A stretch of DNA of 64,000 nt. Source: Ecdyonurus torrentis (Eukaryota > Arthropoda > Insecta > Ephemeroptera > Heptageniidae). Below the pieces are notes generated by a model, which worked only from the letters and a program-made list of their open reading frames with translations, did no database searches and was not told the origin of the DNA. The position numbers and the translations under genes were made by a program. Positions 1 to 13,917 of the stretch are shown piece by piece (the first letter of the stretch is position 1; every line of letters starts with the position of its first letter). The DNA is taken from the NCBI GenBank assembly GCA_949318235.1, contig OX439127.1, forward strand, positions 19,010,375-19,074,374, in the 5' to 3' direction.

Positions 1-245
1 ATAAAAAGCAAGAAAGTATGAGAGTATCGTTAAAAAAATACAAGTAAATATTTATCTAATTAAAAAATTGCATAGGGGAAAAAAAAAGTTTATGTGCGGT
101 AGCTAAACTATACACGGCACACGCTAAAGAATACCAGCAAATCCTCCTGGCATAGTCAATAGTGGGGTAGGTCAAGAAACGTGCCGGTGTTTCTATTATT
201 TCATTCATAAGTAACAATTTACAAGCTATTTATAGTTTGTCACAA

Positions 246-247
<2 letters not shown>

Positions 248-290
<43 letters not shown>
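248..290 (+). repeat. (CT)n microsatellite
   Basis: Uninterrupted CT dinucleotides. Similar pure CT tracts stand at 4367-4391, 52946-52978 and 53134-53200. Confidence 0.95.
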
Positions 291-293
<3 letters not shown>

Positions 294-1609
294 ACTTTAT
301 TACGAATCGTTTGAAGTCGCGGTAACAGCCAGCAATACCGAGATACAAGCAGAGCAAAGCACTTGTTGGTTTGCCGCAATGAGCAGTTAAATTTTGCACA
401 TTCACTTGTTTACACGAGTTCAAACGAGTTGCTTTATGGATCGAATCTATACGCTAAAATGATATTCCCCAGCGGCTATCTTCCTTTTTGCACGCAATAT
501 TTCCAATCTCCACGTTCTAAAAATACATATAAAAAATAAAATTATTTCATATCGACTTATATATTCCCTCCCCAATCCAACCCCATTCTTCTGTCTCTCT
601 CATATCCCTTTTTCGTCTTTTTATTTCAATGTTTAAAAGTTTCAATGTTGTCCATTTTTCATCCAAAGCATCGCCCCCCCCCCCCCCCCAAATATATATA
701 TATAATATAGGCCTATAATATGTTATTATTATTATGTATTATTATATTATAACTATTTTTAGATTATAGATATTATGTAAGAGTGGACCTTTAGTTCTAA
801 GTAACCCTCTTCCTCTTCACAGAATATAGTTCAACAAAGGTGTTTATTTAGGTGGTCAAATAAAAAAATAAAAATTTAAAAATAAATAAATATTTATGTA
901 ATAATGAAAGAGAGAGAGAGAGAGACGAAGGAAAGATTACTTGTGTTCTCAAAGTGGAAATAAAACTTGCCAATAAAATGAAGTCAACAATGTTGTGAAA
1001 TATAACTAGTCATTAAAAACCAAACCATATCCATATCTCAAAGTGTTTAACGACAAAGGAAGAGAGATTTAACAATATAAGGTCGACATCAAATTAAAAT
1101 GGCCATTATTTTTAATTAATAGTGTTCTTTCCACTTTTTGGTGAACAATTTTTGTTCTTTCCGCACTTTTTGGTATGAACAATTTTTAAGACCTGAAATT
1201 TTAATAAAATTTCAGTACAATACATGCAAATAAAGGAGAAAAACATTGGCTTACTGAATCTTGACGTGAAAATTATATGTCGTAAATTCTCGGAAGTTAA
1301 AAGATATATCAAGTCAGCAGACTTGACTGACTGATAATATTTCAGATGCAAGGACAAAAATAAATATACGTATAATAATTATGCTGACTCAATGTAGCAA
1401 CATTTATGCATACAATCATAATGTATGCTATAGTCTAAAGTACTCTGAGTCTAAAGTTATTATAATACTACATATCATAATAGTTATGATGTGCAGCATA
1501 ATTACGTGTGTTATTCCAAAATAGCAATATTTGGGCTCCACATTATTACTACTCTATTATTTAGGCAGGAAATCAGGTACTGCGGGATTTGACTAAAAAT
1601 TGTGAAGAA

Positions 1610-1850
1610 AAATCTGAAAATTTTCAGTGGTACATCAAGATATAGTGTCTTTAAAAACTTATAAAAAATTGGGGGGTCACCATGCTAGATTTTAAATTAT
1701 TTTAATTGTTTTTGAAGTATTAGTCCCATAAGAGCCCATGTTAATTTCAATAAATATTTTCTCTTATCTGATAGTCACTGGTTCTGAAAATTTTATCATT
1801 GGTACCTGTTACAATTAACTTTCAAATGGCATCATAACGTTTCGAAAAAA
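1610..1850 (+). mobile_element. Degenerate relic of the TTTAAGGGAGTA MITE family
   Basis: Shares the middle of that family in order (TTGGGGGGTCACCATGC, CCCATAAGAGCCCATGTTAA, TATCATTGGTACCTGTTAC), but the termini are not recognisable. An old copy. Confidence 0.5.
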
Positions 1851-1855
1851 AATTC

Positions 1856-1898
<43 letters not shown>

Positions 1899-2448
1899 TT
1901 CCTTTCAAAATAGCAACAACGTGCAATAAAATATTGTGCTCTACAATATAGTAATTATTCAACGCAAAATAAATTACATAGTTCATTATTTTACGCGTGT
2001 AAATCAGACAGATAATGTTGTGCGGAAACGTGCAGATAACTGGAGTAACTGGAGTCGGTGAAACATAGCGCGAAATATTAGTATCATATCGTAAAGTTGA
2101 AACTTGTTGTTACTCGCATTTCTCAAAAACACTCAAATTGGTCAGACAGCTTCCTGTTAAAGATAGCATTGGCCTTTTGATACTTAAAGCTACCTATAGT
2201 CTGGTTAAAGTTATTACAGACGACATTAAAATCTCACTATCTAAGCACTAAATTAAACTCAAATAAAGCTTAAGTTCAAAGATCAATAGGTAAATAATAA
2301 TAATAAAATTTAAAGTTGAAAGTTTAATTGTATTATATATATATATATATATATAACTATATGATCATATAATTATCAGCCCTGAAAATTTCAAGTCTGT
2401 ATTATAATTTTTCGCATTTCCAGAAAATTATACTCGCGTCGTTTAGAA

Positions 2449-2529
2449 TAGGGAGTGGGAGAAGTTTAGAGTACGGAGTTGGAGAAGTTTAGAGTTCGGA
2501 GTGGGAGAAGTTTAGAATAGAGAGTGGGG
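2449..2529 (+). repeat. Minisatellite, unit about 27 bp, three copies
   Basis: The unit is about GGAGTGGGAGAAGTTTAGAG followed by a variable TACGG/TTCGG part. The three copies differ at a few positions. Confidence 0.85.
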
Positions 2530-2978
2530 GAATTTTATTTTATAAAAATATAGCTCAAATGCGCCCTTCAAAATAAAACGTAGCCGTAATTTAAGTGACA
2601 CAATTTTTAAAAAAGTATCAGTTTTATGACAAAACAATAACTTAACACATCTGTCATAATGGTTTTGATCCCACTGTCAAAAAACATCGAAAATTTTGTG
2701 TTCGAACAAATGAAGTAATCGCGTTTTAAGTGAGACATAAAAATAAAGTAGTACAAGGAATTGAAACGCTTAGTTACAATAACTAATGAATAGTTCTATT
2801 ATATATTTTTTAAATGTCTATTTAACTGACTACAGACAGTTTCTGTACTAAATGATGCTGAATCTGAATAGAGATGGGAATTCAAGGAAGAAGAAAACAA
2901 CAACAAACAAACAAAGACATAAATTAACAAAAGAACATGAAAATAATTTCATTCTTTTCATTTAGTGTTACTTGACAA

Positions 2979-3257
2979 TATAGGGGGTTTGCGCATGACG
3001 TCATATTCAATGCGCTTGGGCGCCACACTGAATCACTGAATAACACTGCTCAGCAAAGGACAAACTTTGATTCTGTCTATTTTCTTTGGGAAGTCAGTTT
3101 TATTTTTTGTTATTGTTGTTTGTCTTACATACTTGAGATACTAATCCAATGTATTACAGCATCAATACTCTCAAAAATAGTGCATAGTATTTTTAAACTG
3201 GTAAAATTAGGTATTCTCCTATGTAGCACGTTATTGAGTTATCCAATATAGCGTCGA

Positions 3258-3260
<3 letters not shown>
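2979..3260 (-). mobile_element. MITE family with CCCTATA ends, copy 1
   Basis: About 280 bp starting TATAGGGGG and containing GACGTCAT, TCAGCAAAGGACAAACTTTG and TTTCTTTGGGAA. It is the reverse complement of the copies at 16369-16675 and 59983-60257. It ends at a 29-nt poly-A tract and has no coding capacity. Confidence 0.7.
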
Positions 3261-3292
<32 letters not shown>

Positions 3293-6200
3293 CATGACGC
3301 GTATAAAGAATTGGGTATACGATACTATTTTTATATTATTATCATAACTACTTTTTTTTTTTTTTTTTTTTTTTTTTTGTTAAATCAGTAAATTAACACC
3401 AAAAATATAAAATACGCATTTTAAAAGCACCATATTAGATAAACATAATATTTATATATTAGTGAAATGTGAACAAATTGTTGAAATACGTATGTATGTA
3501 TAACACTCGATAATCCGCTTTAATAAAAAGTAAAATATATTATTATTATTCAAAATCAACGATAATATATATTATATCGTATCAGTTTTTTTGCCCCAAT
3601 CTAACGCAGCCAACGTTGCCTACCCAAGGTTCAAAACCACGGCACGCCACTGTTGATCGAGTCAAATTGCTTTACACTCTATTACCCCGATTTTAATTTA
3701 AATATTTTAATGCACCTTACATACTTTGGAGATATATAAACAATTCTTCACTCGCTTTTTCTGTTTCTTTTTTACTTTGAATTTTATATCTCTTATACTA
3801 TAAAGTGACAAATTTAATTTAAAATTCATTTTAATAAATGACTGATAAAAAAAATTAATATCAATGACATATCGGTACTTTTTATGAATGTTCCAGGTGG
3901 GGTAGAAAAAAAAAAGGTTTCCTTTCTGCAAAGAGTGTTGTTTTAATTAGCAAGTTTTTCCAAAGCATCAACTAAATAATAATTCAGTAACTATACAAAA
4001 ACTTTGTATTTTCGGCTTTAGTATTATTATTAACATGCAATAAACATAATACAATAAGTTACAAAAATGTTCACCTTCATCCATGTTAAAAATTATAAAA
4101 GATTCTTAAATATATGGATTATATACACTTCTTTTCACAAAAATTGATACGTAAGTGCATACTGTATAGCAAATAGCAATATTAGTATAATAGATGAACA
4201 TGCATGGATGGGAGCATGTATTCTGGGTTTTCAATGAACAATGATAAAAAAGCAAACTGTAGCAGGCTTATGTCTATTTATTATAAACGAAGAACAAATA
4301 AATATGGTGCCGCCAGTTTATTCCAGTTCGAAAAATATTAAATAAAATTGTAATATGGAAATCAAATCTCTCTCTCTCTCTCTCTCTCTCTTGGAGTTTA
4401 TAAAAATTGAAAATGTAAGTTACTAACGAAAAAAATATACACAACTTCGATTACAATCTATCATTGCGTTGCTCCCGATTATTTTAGGTTTTTATTTTCA
4501 TATTAGGTAAACAAAACGTATTGCATAATCTGATAAAAGCTTCAATTTTTATTGAATTGATTTCATTAAAAAAAAAATATATATTTGACATCAAACTTTG
4601 AAAATTGATATTTTATACATTCATAAATTAATGAAAAATTTATCTTTCAAACAAAACAAAAAAAAATGCAATGACCAATACTAATTTAATTGAGCCCATC
4701 ACATACGCTGAAACTTTCCGATCAGTATTAGTATATTTATACTATACTATTTTTATAGAATCAACCATTACTGTCCTTATTTTATGGCCACGTCATAATT
4801 AAATGTCACTCATTAATGCAAGATAGTACTGAAAAAATTGCTGCTATAGCATACCAAGACAATAATTTTGTGTACTAAATACATAATCGCTAAAAAAATT
4901 AAACCTTTTCTTGCTTCTTTATAAAAGCCTTTAATATACGCACGGAGATAAACAGAAAATTATTGTTTGATTTTCTTTTTGATTTCAAAATAGCAAATTC
5001 TAATAATAGCTTACGTCTAGTGCTTATGATATGACTTAATTGATTTCTAAAAATAATAACAACAAAAATGGTACGGTTTAATAATATAACGATTTGCTGA
5101 TGTTTGTTAAAAATGTTAAATTATAATGTAATAATTTACTTTTGATATCGACTTGTATATGGAGGTAGCTTTAAAATAATGGTCAAATAATACACACACT
5201 TTTGGGGTCTAAATGTAGAGTAGCTCCCGTATTATATTTACAAATAATTATAGGAAGGAGAAAAAAAAAATCAAGAATAACCAGAACTCTGTTAGCTAAA
5301 AGTTCATTTAATAATATCCTATCTTACTTTACTCCAATAAATAAAACAAATCATATAATACGTATTGTCACAATCAATTTTATAAATGAATGATCACGTC
5401 ACGTCATATAGTTCCAATAAAGATTAATAATAGAAAATACAATTTAATTAGTGTCTTAATTGGCTCGACATTTTAATAGGGAAAATGTTTTGAAGTTAAT
5501 AAGATTAATAAAGTATTTTTCAATTACAATTGAAACTAAATATTTTGATTAACAAAGTTTGGTCGATAAATTCCATTTCACACTCGTATACGTAGAAGTA
5601 TTAAATTATTGCGGCATCCAATAATTTCCGAATTCCGAGAAGCTTATTCTCCTCGTAATATTACGATATACCGAAGCTATATATTATTAGACTGTGAGAT
5701 AAAATCTTTTCGTTTTATACCCCACCGACAATGAAATACGAAAAATGTATTTATATAATACAAAATATCATACTACTGTTGAAATTCAAATAAAATTATA
5801 ATCTGAATTATTTTAAATCCGTATCAGCCCAGATTTTACACTGCTTACTGCTTGTACTTAAAACACCATTTCAATATGAATAATTTAGCGTTTTACTCAC
5901 ATACTTCAAATATCCGGATAATTTTTGTGGATTGAGACCCGAATCGTGATTAATATATAATATTATATCGGATAATGAATAATTTTTTGTCCGGATTTGT
6001 TTCGACAGCTATTATACATATATTTTATATTACACACACACACACACACACACAATTATATAATTATATAATAAAAAGGGGGTAAGATATTAGCTACAGA
6101 AAGAGGCACGTGGACTGGAAAAAAAAAGGCTGTCTGCCCCTATTTATTATTACTATTATACCATACCTGCTCCACTCTAACGTAAGAGGGGAGAAGACGT

Positions 6201-6239
<39 letters not shown>

Positions 6240-6880
6240 TTTCTTTCCTATACGCAAGCTTTTGACATGACATAACAGGTATATTAACCCCTCTTATTTA
6301 TTTGCTACACGGCAAGGTCATTGCCCCAATCTTTTCAAATGAATGAACAATGAAACCAACTTTTTTTTTATCCATTTTGCTGCGCGACAAAGAGAAAGTG
6401 AATCCCTATATAATGTTACTTTTGTTTATATCACAAAAGTACGGCATCCTAACATCAAGGGTTGAATATTAGAGCAAACAACCTGTAATATTTACGTATA
6501 GGTAATAGGTATATATATATATATAATTATATATATACATAGTAATTTGACTATTACATCATTATCTAACTATATCTGTTCTAAGTTTTGAGGTCAAGTC
6601 CAGTTCACTCCAACTTGCAAATTTATTCTAACCAAGAGTTAAAAAAAAAAAAAAAAAAAAAAATAGGTATGTGTTATTAATCATGCAGAGACCATGTGCG
6701 CACACAATAAATAAAAAATAAAGAAGTATTATAGCAGTAGTATTAACAAACGATTGTTGTAAAATAATTACAATAATAATTATTAGCTATGTAAATTTAC
6801 TGCACAATACATGCGAGTTTCATTTGAAACGCTTCTATAACTAATTATCGGCTTATAGTTAAAAATAAGTCAATCCCGCT
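3261..6880. other. Non-coding AT-rich stretch
   Basis: Poly-A and poly-T tracts (3261-3289, 3351-3379), CT, AC and TA microsatellites and otherwise featureless AT-rich DNA. Likely NIPBL intron. No exon seen. Confidence 0.5.
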
Positions 6881-6888
6881 ATATAATG

Positions 6889-7244
6889 CAGGGGTTCGGA
6901 CCCGGACCCGGACCCGACATTTGAAAAATACAGGTTCAAAAACCTGGACCCGACTTTTCGATAAGTTTGAAAAAACGTTGATTGAAATGTACATAAACAT
7001 GAGAAAATATAAAGTAAATTTGTTTAGTAAGTTTTTTTTTTTTTTTTTTTTTTTTACTGTACAACATGCATACAACACAAAATTTAAGTTAATTAAATAT
7101 TTGGAAATATTTTATTTTTATTTTTTAACTTTGCTGAAGAGTAGATTTTAGTATTTTAGTCTATATAGTTACTCTACTCTAGTACTAGTATCCTGATGGT
7201 TATGCAATTTCAGTTTAACATTCTTTCAAAACTTTCAGTACCTT

Positions 7245-7282
<38 letters not shown>

Positions 7283-7851
7283 TCTGTCTATATTTAAATT
7301 TCTTTTTTGGAATAGAGTTTAGGGATGTATTTGTTTTTCTTTGCGACACAATATATTAAATATCCTATCAGGAATAATTCAGAAAAACCAATTACACCTC
7401 AAATTATATTAAAAACATTATGTTCCAAAAGAAGAAAAAAAAAAATTAATTTACGCCTGAATTATAAAGCTTGTAGGAGCTGCATTTTTTTTTTTTTTTT
7501 TTTTTAAATTTTATGAATATGAATACACAGACAATAATAATGTTTCTTATTTAGCTAATTGGCAAGATTTAGCAAATCAAACCATTGATTTATTATTATT
7601 ATTATTTGCATTCTTTTGCTATCCTTTTTTTAACCTGCTGCAATTTTTTTAAATTCTATTTCAAAAAATATATATATATTTTAATCGGCACTTACTTATT
7701 GAACTTATTTAAAACAAAATTAATTAATTGAAAACCCGGACCCGGACCCGGTGAAGATTTTTGACGGGTCCGGACCCGAGTTTTTTTGGACGGGTCCCGG
7801 ACCCGGGTCCGCGGCGGACCCGACAATTTTTTGGACGGGTCCGAAACCCTG
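6889..7851. mobile_element. hAT-type non-autonomous element with GGGTCC/GGACCC subterminal repeats
   Basis: Starts CAGGGGTTCGGACCCG and ends CGGGTCCGAAACCCTG, a terminal inverted repeat of the CAGGG type. The flanks ATATAATG (6881-6888) and GTATAATG (7852-7859) form an 8-bp target duplication with one mismatch, as hAT transposases make. The termini carry many copies of GGACCCG or its complement; the 0.8-kb middle is AT-rich with poly-T and poly-A tracts and no transposase reading frame. Confidence 0.85.
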
Positions 7852-7859
7852 GTATAATG

Positions 7860-10800
7860 ATAATTTCGTGCATGTCGGCACCAGGGTTCGTAGTAATGAG
7901 AGTGGTTAAGATTATACTATGAAGTAACACGTGTGACATCTAAGATTCCATACTATCGAACTCCATTCATCGTATTTCTCACTCTCAGAACTCTCAGAAG
8001 AGAGACACGCGGTAAAACAAACAAAAAATTACCCTTGATCTTCAAATCGGCGTTACTTTATATATATATATACAATATATATATATATATATATATAATA
8101 TATTTTAGATTTATATTAATACGTTTATTATTATATTTTATCAATTTTTGTTTCATGTCTTAATGTTAAAAATACTGTGTTTCTCCTATGTATATGTTAT
8201 GAAAAATTGTTGTTGTTTTATTGTAAAATATTATTCTTACATTAGTTATAGTATTATTGTTTGTTTATATATTTATGATGTGCAGTCTTGTTTGACGATG
8301 AATAAACCTGATGTGATTTAATCCATCTTTGATTTTATATTTATTATATAGCGTAAGTCTTAAATAATTAAGGTTATGTTATAATTTATATTAATGTATA
8401 TAAAATTCATACTAGTTTATAATAATATTGACGCCTTTTAACTTGATTATAGGGTGTAATGACGCTAATCGTAACTAAAATAAACAAAATATTATTTTCT
8501 CATTTCAAAAATATTTTTTGTCAATGCAAAATTTTTAGTGTAAACTTGCCCTTGTAATGCAATGTAAGAAATACACAGTCACAGTACTTGGATAGCAATT
8601 ATAATGTATGAATTACTTCTGAAAGTTTGTGCACAATTCGACACACGCGCTAGTTTTTTTTTTTTTTTCTTCCCAACTTTTATTTTCCTCCTTATTCCCC
8701 CCCTCTTACGATTCTTTAAAAACTGTTCCGGAAATCGATAAATTTAGTTGTCTTAAAATGCAAAATAAACAAAGCAGCAACGAAGGAATCTTTCATGCAG
8801 CATGATGTATAATTAACAGAATTATCAATTCACACTTGTGAATATTTCAATATAAAATAGATTAATAAGTAGCTAACAAAAAATACTCGCTAACACAAAA
8901 ATATGATAATATTCTCAATTCCAATGACATCTGCCTTAGCCTAGGTCATGGTTACTATATTAAACTGCTACGAATGTCTCATAAATATATCTCTACACGT
9001 GAAAAGTTAAAACTAATCTGTGATAATTGCTTTACTTTAATAATTATACAGCTTCAATTTGAGAGCAAGATAGAAGTGGGAGAAATCGAGTCATAAAATA
9101 CGGAACCCACAAAAATCAAAACGAGTCGTTTTTATTAAAAAATTAAAAAATATTACGAGGTGGCGGTTCGTAAAGGCAAGGCAAATGAAGCAGCGATGCG
9201 CTCGCTCACTCGGTTCTCGCGCTAGCTCGCTTTTTGCCACAGCCCGATTCCCCCTCTCCCTCGCTGGTTGTGGCTCACAGCAAAAGCAACTCACAAAAAA
9301 GCTCAACTCGCTTGCTTTACTCGCTTTAGCTAACATTTTCGAAGTACCTGCCGAGAGGCTAAACTCCAAACTCAAGCGTTGCGAGCGCAATGTTGCCATT
9401 TTTTTTTTTAAACACTTCGATCTACAACAGTGTTGGGGAAGTATGATATTATTGTTTTACCGTCTGAAGCCGGCGAGACAAACACAATAATTACTCTGCG
9501 TCGATTACATTTTATTTTAATTAAAATAGAAGTATGAAGTAAATATATTTATGTAAAGGTTATAAATGTTTCAAATGGAATTAAATGTATCAGAAATCCT
9601 TCCGTTAGTGCAGTTACTCACACAAAAACAATTAAAAAATAATTGCAAATGTTTACATTTATTTAACATCACCCGTATGTTAATGGACGTATGTATAGTT
9701 AATAAAATGTTATTAATAATATTTTATTTCTTTAATTCCCAGGCTTCATTTTTGAAATTTTTATGCCTTCATAAAACTACGCTTTTGCAGACTTTATTAA
9801 TTTTCACCCTAAAAGTAAAGGAACAAATTAAAATATACATTTTTTTTAATGGAATAATTTCAGTTTAGATTAAAAAAAAATTAAAAAATTAACATTTAAT
9901 AAGTTTAGTAATTAAAAACTTGTCAACGTGACTGAAGAAGAACCTGATATTTAATGTCTTATTATACTTTTTTTTTTTTTTGCAATGACCAAATTAATTT
10001 ATTTAATTGATAATTATTTTTAAATCATTTTAATTGCACTGACGGAGATAATGAAAATTTAGAATTTAATCTATTTATTATATAGCCACTTAATAGGCTT
10101 CTCGGCAAGAGCAATAATACACATAATACATACGAACATATAATATATTATATAATAATATTAATATACAGCAACTATTTAACTAAATAATATTGCGAAT
10201 ACAATTTCATTGAGCTAAGGAATTGATTCGATGAAAATAGTTTGTTTGTTTTTTTGTTATTATTATTTAAATATAGTTTTCATACAACTTACAGCAAAAA
10301 AATAATACTCCAACACTTGGGAGAAAAAAAATTTGATTGTATTTTTCAGGTGCAGCGAGAAATTTTGTTGAGGTGTTGAGTCGCAAAGCAACCAACTGAA
10401 CATGTATTATAATCATTATTATCAGAATGGCAAAAATAATTATTGGTGATTTTTTTTTTTTTTTTTTTTTTTTTAGCAATCAAAAATAATGGACCACTTG
10501 CAATAAAATGTTTTTAATTGTTGCAGCAAGTAAGTGAAAACGATTTTTACATAAGAAATGCATTAAGATTTATTCAAATTATTTTAAAAAGTTCGTTCAT
10601 TGCAAGTGGTCAATTATTATTGAAAAAATATTTGTCTTTTTATCGTTGCAAAAGTCAAAAAGAAAAACTTACAGCATTTATTATTACACTTTTTAAATAA
10701 CGATTACTTCATACGCTGGATATTAATTTGTTTATGACATTTATTTTATAACAGTTAATAATATTTATATTTATTATTTTCATTTCATTGATTTCAGAGA

Positions 10801-10993
10801 GGCTAGAGTTCATCAAATCAAAAATCAAGTGATATTCAATTCAAAGTGAAATTGCATTCAAAACCAAATACTAAATTTGCTATACCGGAAGACCTATTTA
10901 AAACTATGTTAATAAACGGTACTAAATGAACTGAAATATACAGAAATTGAAAACTAATAATCTGAGCAAAGAATGAATTTTTTTTATCTATTA

Positions 10994-11048
<55 letters not shown>

Positions 11049-12592
11049 TTTGACATTTGATAATAGTTCGTTGGTTCTGATCTCCTTGAAAGCTTAATTA
11101 TGCATTATATAAAAAATTGAAATATATTATATAAATCTCCTGATGAAATAAAGCTCGATCTGCAACTCTATTGAAGTATGGTCATTAATGGAATTATGAC
11201 TTCTATCAAGTTATTTTCAATGATGACGTCACTACAGTTGCAGCTGTACTGCACTCAAACTGTTGCAAGGCGCAACAAAAATCATCCCCTCACCCGAATA
11301 AATGACATTATTATCAAATTTCCAGTTTAAAATATCAATTAGAAGCGCTTGTTAATTGCAACTCTAAAATAATTTTTCCTTTCATGAAAAAAAAAAAAAA
11401 AAAAAAAGAAGAAGAAGAAATTAATAAAGAAATCTTAAATTTTTAGAAGTTATATTTATTATGTCAGATTGCGTATCACTCCGCTGCGCACAGTTAAAAC
11501 ATAATAATTAAAAACGAAATTAATTAATTAATGAAAAAAAAAATAGCACGTTAGGATAATACTAATTTTGACACTATTAATTTTATATGGTCCACAAAAA
11601 TACATCGTCTATTTTTCAGCACACTTTTTCGACACAAATTTTAGCAATTAGGCTTCGACCGTTCTTATCAAATTATTATTTAAATTCATCCCAAATAACA
11701 ATCATAATAATAATAAAAAAAAAAAAAGTCTCATGCTGCAACAGAATAGTAAAGCACGAAGACAAATTCAAGTAAACAACGAAATAATAAAAAAATAATA
11801 AAAAAGTACAAAGCAAAAATAATAACTTCTATAATAATACGAGACGATTCATATTCGGTAATGTGCGCGCAAACTTTATTGTATTAGTTGGCAAAATCTC
11901 TCTTTCTCATAACCTTGACCATGACTGTGCCGTAGCAGTTACGTATTTATTGTGTAGTCGGAATATATTTGACGCTAAATATACTTTGAGTTCACTTTCT
12001 CTTCATGCTTTACCACATGGATTATTATTATAACTCAATTTATAATAACAATATAATGTTATACTCAGCTTTAGACGATTAATTAAAATTAAGTTTTACT
12101 TACAAAGTCATATTAAAAGTAAAGCAATATTATATATATATATATTTATATATATAATTATGTATTAATAATAAGTAGTATTATACATACAGAAATGAAC
12201 AAACGTGATAAAGTTTGTGTTTTTTGTAAAGCTCGTTGCTTGCTAGCTACCCTCAAATATGAGAAGCAAGCGCTATGATATGTCGCCTGCTTCGCAAGCA
12301 AGCGCAGAGAGTATAATTCCGACTTGCCGCCTGTGATGCGATATACACTACACGTAATACGTTGCGCGAGCCACCCACTACCACCCACCTTACATTAACA
12401 AACGTGCTGTGAGCATATCAACAAATTTAAGTCGGCATTCTCACACTTAGAGAAATGGCATACAGACAACTGTATTGTTATTGTAATTATTTTGAAATAA
12501 CATTATCATAACAACTAAACAGTTGAATGTTCCAAAGCAAGATAATCGATAAGCTAGTAGATGAGAGTGGTAATTAGAAGTGGAATACTTAC
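7860..12592. other. Probable first coding-gene intron of NIPBL, with two GC-richer patches
   Basis: Mostly AT-rich with long poly-A runs (10996-11046). Two patches stand out: 9150-9390, dense in CTCGC/GCGAG motifs, and 12220-12390, dense in GCTTGC/GCAAGC motifs. Open frames cross both, but they show no known motif and read as repeat translations. Confidence 0.45.
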
Positions 12593-12700
12593 AATCTGTG
12601 AGGCTGGAGATGCCGGCCAGAGTGGTGATAGGCACGCTCGGAATCTCGCCATTCATGGTGACGCGGGACACGGCTGCCAGCTACTCCTCTTCATCCCACC
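12593..12700 (-). CDS. NIPBL: NIPBL/Nipped-B cohesin loader, first coding exon (partial gene)
   Basis: This exon carries the start of the cohesin-loading factor NIPBL (SCC2 in yeast), which with MAU2/SCC4 loads cohesin onto chromatin in the nucleus. On the minus strand it follows an acceptor ('tttgatttcag') and ends at a consensus donor (gtaagt at 12592-12587). The coding part is 12656 down to 12593: 21 codons plus one base, beginning MNGEIP, then VPITTLAG and ending SLTD. Vertebrate NIPBL, from recall, begins MNGDMP, then VPITTLAG and SLTD at the same spacing. The ATG lies in a good context (gtcaccATG) behind 44 nt of 5'UTR in the same exon. This end of the protein is the MAU2-binding region. 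The next exon should encode an L-N-Q-L-P-L-P-like segment; I did not find it at 1-12590, so the gene body probably lies left of the window. The upstream non-coding exon is not located. Confidence 0.85.
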
Positions 12701-12854
12701 CTGAAATCAAAATCACTCAGGACGCTTAGAAATTTTATTATGTATATTCATTTCTCAGTGTAAATTATAATAAAATAACAAAATCAAGAAGATAAAAGGA
12801 AAACAAAATGCACTCTTATGATTTGTTTTACAAAGCTACTATAAAGGCAAAACA

Positions 12855-12901
12855 AAAAAACAAAAACAAGAAAACAAAAACAAGAAAACAAAAACAAGAA
12901 A
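12855..12901 (+). repeat. Minisatellite of AAAACAAAAACAAGA units
   Basis: Three tandem copies of an A-rich 16-bp unit (about AACAAAAACAAGAAAA), just upstream (minus-strand sense) of the NIPBL coding exon. Confidence 0.8.
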
Positions 12902-13696
12902 AGCGACTTCTAATTTAGCAACTAATTATTATTTTAGCTAGAATGTTGGCATTAATTCAAGAAGATACTCAAAAGAGATTATCAAAATATAATTTGAGAC
13001 TACCGTTCACTTCCAAACGTATCAATGATTCCTGACCTATTCAACATGTCTTAGCATATAGCTTATCACGCACATTATAAATATATAAAATATATCGATC
13101 AACATTTAAAACTTAATAACATATTATAGATCTTGTCATTACTAATTTGAAAACTTAATAATCCGAAGAAACACAAATCGCTGTACAATTAATTCTCTCG
13201 TTTAAACATGATGTGCCTTCTGCAGTTTGGCTGCTTTTCTTTGCCGCAGATAAATGGGTTATGTTATTATTTTTATATTTGTAAAAAACATAAAAAAGTC
13301 ATACAAATTTTGGATAATTAAATTTTATGTACGCAAACTAGCCGTCTTCATATTGTATACATTAAAGGAGATGTCGCTCACAAAGGAAAGGGCTACTATG
13401 GCAGCGGTAACTTGAAACGAATTATTATTATTGACTGTATTACGTAATTTTTGAAAAGTTATTACTACCAATTTATCTCCTAAGAACGTTACGGGAAAAA
13501 AAAATAATAAAGCCAGTCCTGTGCCATATTCGCTTCTAAAACATAAAATTTTGTTTTGACTTAGTGTCGCCGCTAAAATAAATGATAATTTGCCGGCACT
13601 ACTAAGAAATGTGAATAACCACTCATGGTTGTATATTTTAAAACCTCCTCAAAAATAATAATAATTTATTACGTATATTACAAAACATAATAGAGC

Positions 13697-13698
<2 letters not shown>

Positions 13699-13770
<72 letters not shown>
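13699..13770 (+). repeat. (AT)n microsatellite
   Basis: About 36 uninterrupted AT repeats, the longest in the window. Others are at 1862-1895, 6206-6238 and 54938-54979. An (AC)n tract is at 6032-6054. Confidence 0.95.
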
Positions 13771-13773
<3 letters not shown>

Positions 13774-13917
13774 CTACTTAAAAAACAAAACAAAAAAAAA
13801 CTACCAAATTAAAAAAAATTGATAATGTTGATGCATACCGCCCGTTCAAATTTAGACGTTTTCTCTTTAAGTTGGTTTTCTTCTTTTATTATTATTTATT
13901 GTCATTTATTTATAAGT

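Larger units (their letters stand above)
1..2448. other. Non-coding AT-rich stretch
   Basis: Contains a CT tract, a poly-C run (674-689), a TA tract and relics of two MITE families (about 1350-1530 and 1610-1850). No coding exon is recognisable; as the NIPBL gene runs leftward, this is probably its intron. Confidence 0.5.

Noticed and set aside
248..290. CRISPR-like regular repeats
   Set aside because: The short regular repeats are pure microsatellites without spacers, and the gene structure shows an animal nuclear genome. The only regular array with unique content is the tRNA-like array, whose 342-bp spacers are all the same.
8205..8330. Possible LINE tail (GATGAATAAACCTGATGTG)
   Set aside because: Only a loose resemblance to retrotransposon 3' ends; no coding remnant upstream and no target duplication.
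9091..9490. Overlapping frames of about 100 codons on both strands
   Set aside because: They arise from the CTCGC-rich patch, are rich in Ser/Ala/Arg and Leu, run into homopolymers and show no conserved motif or splice context.
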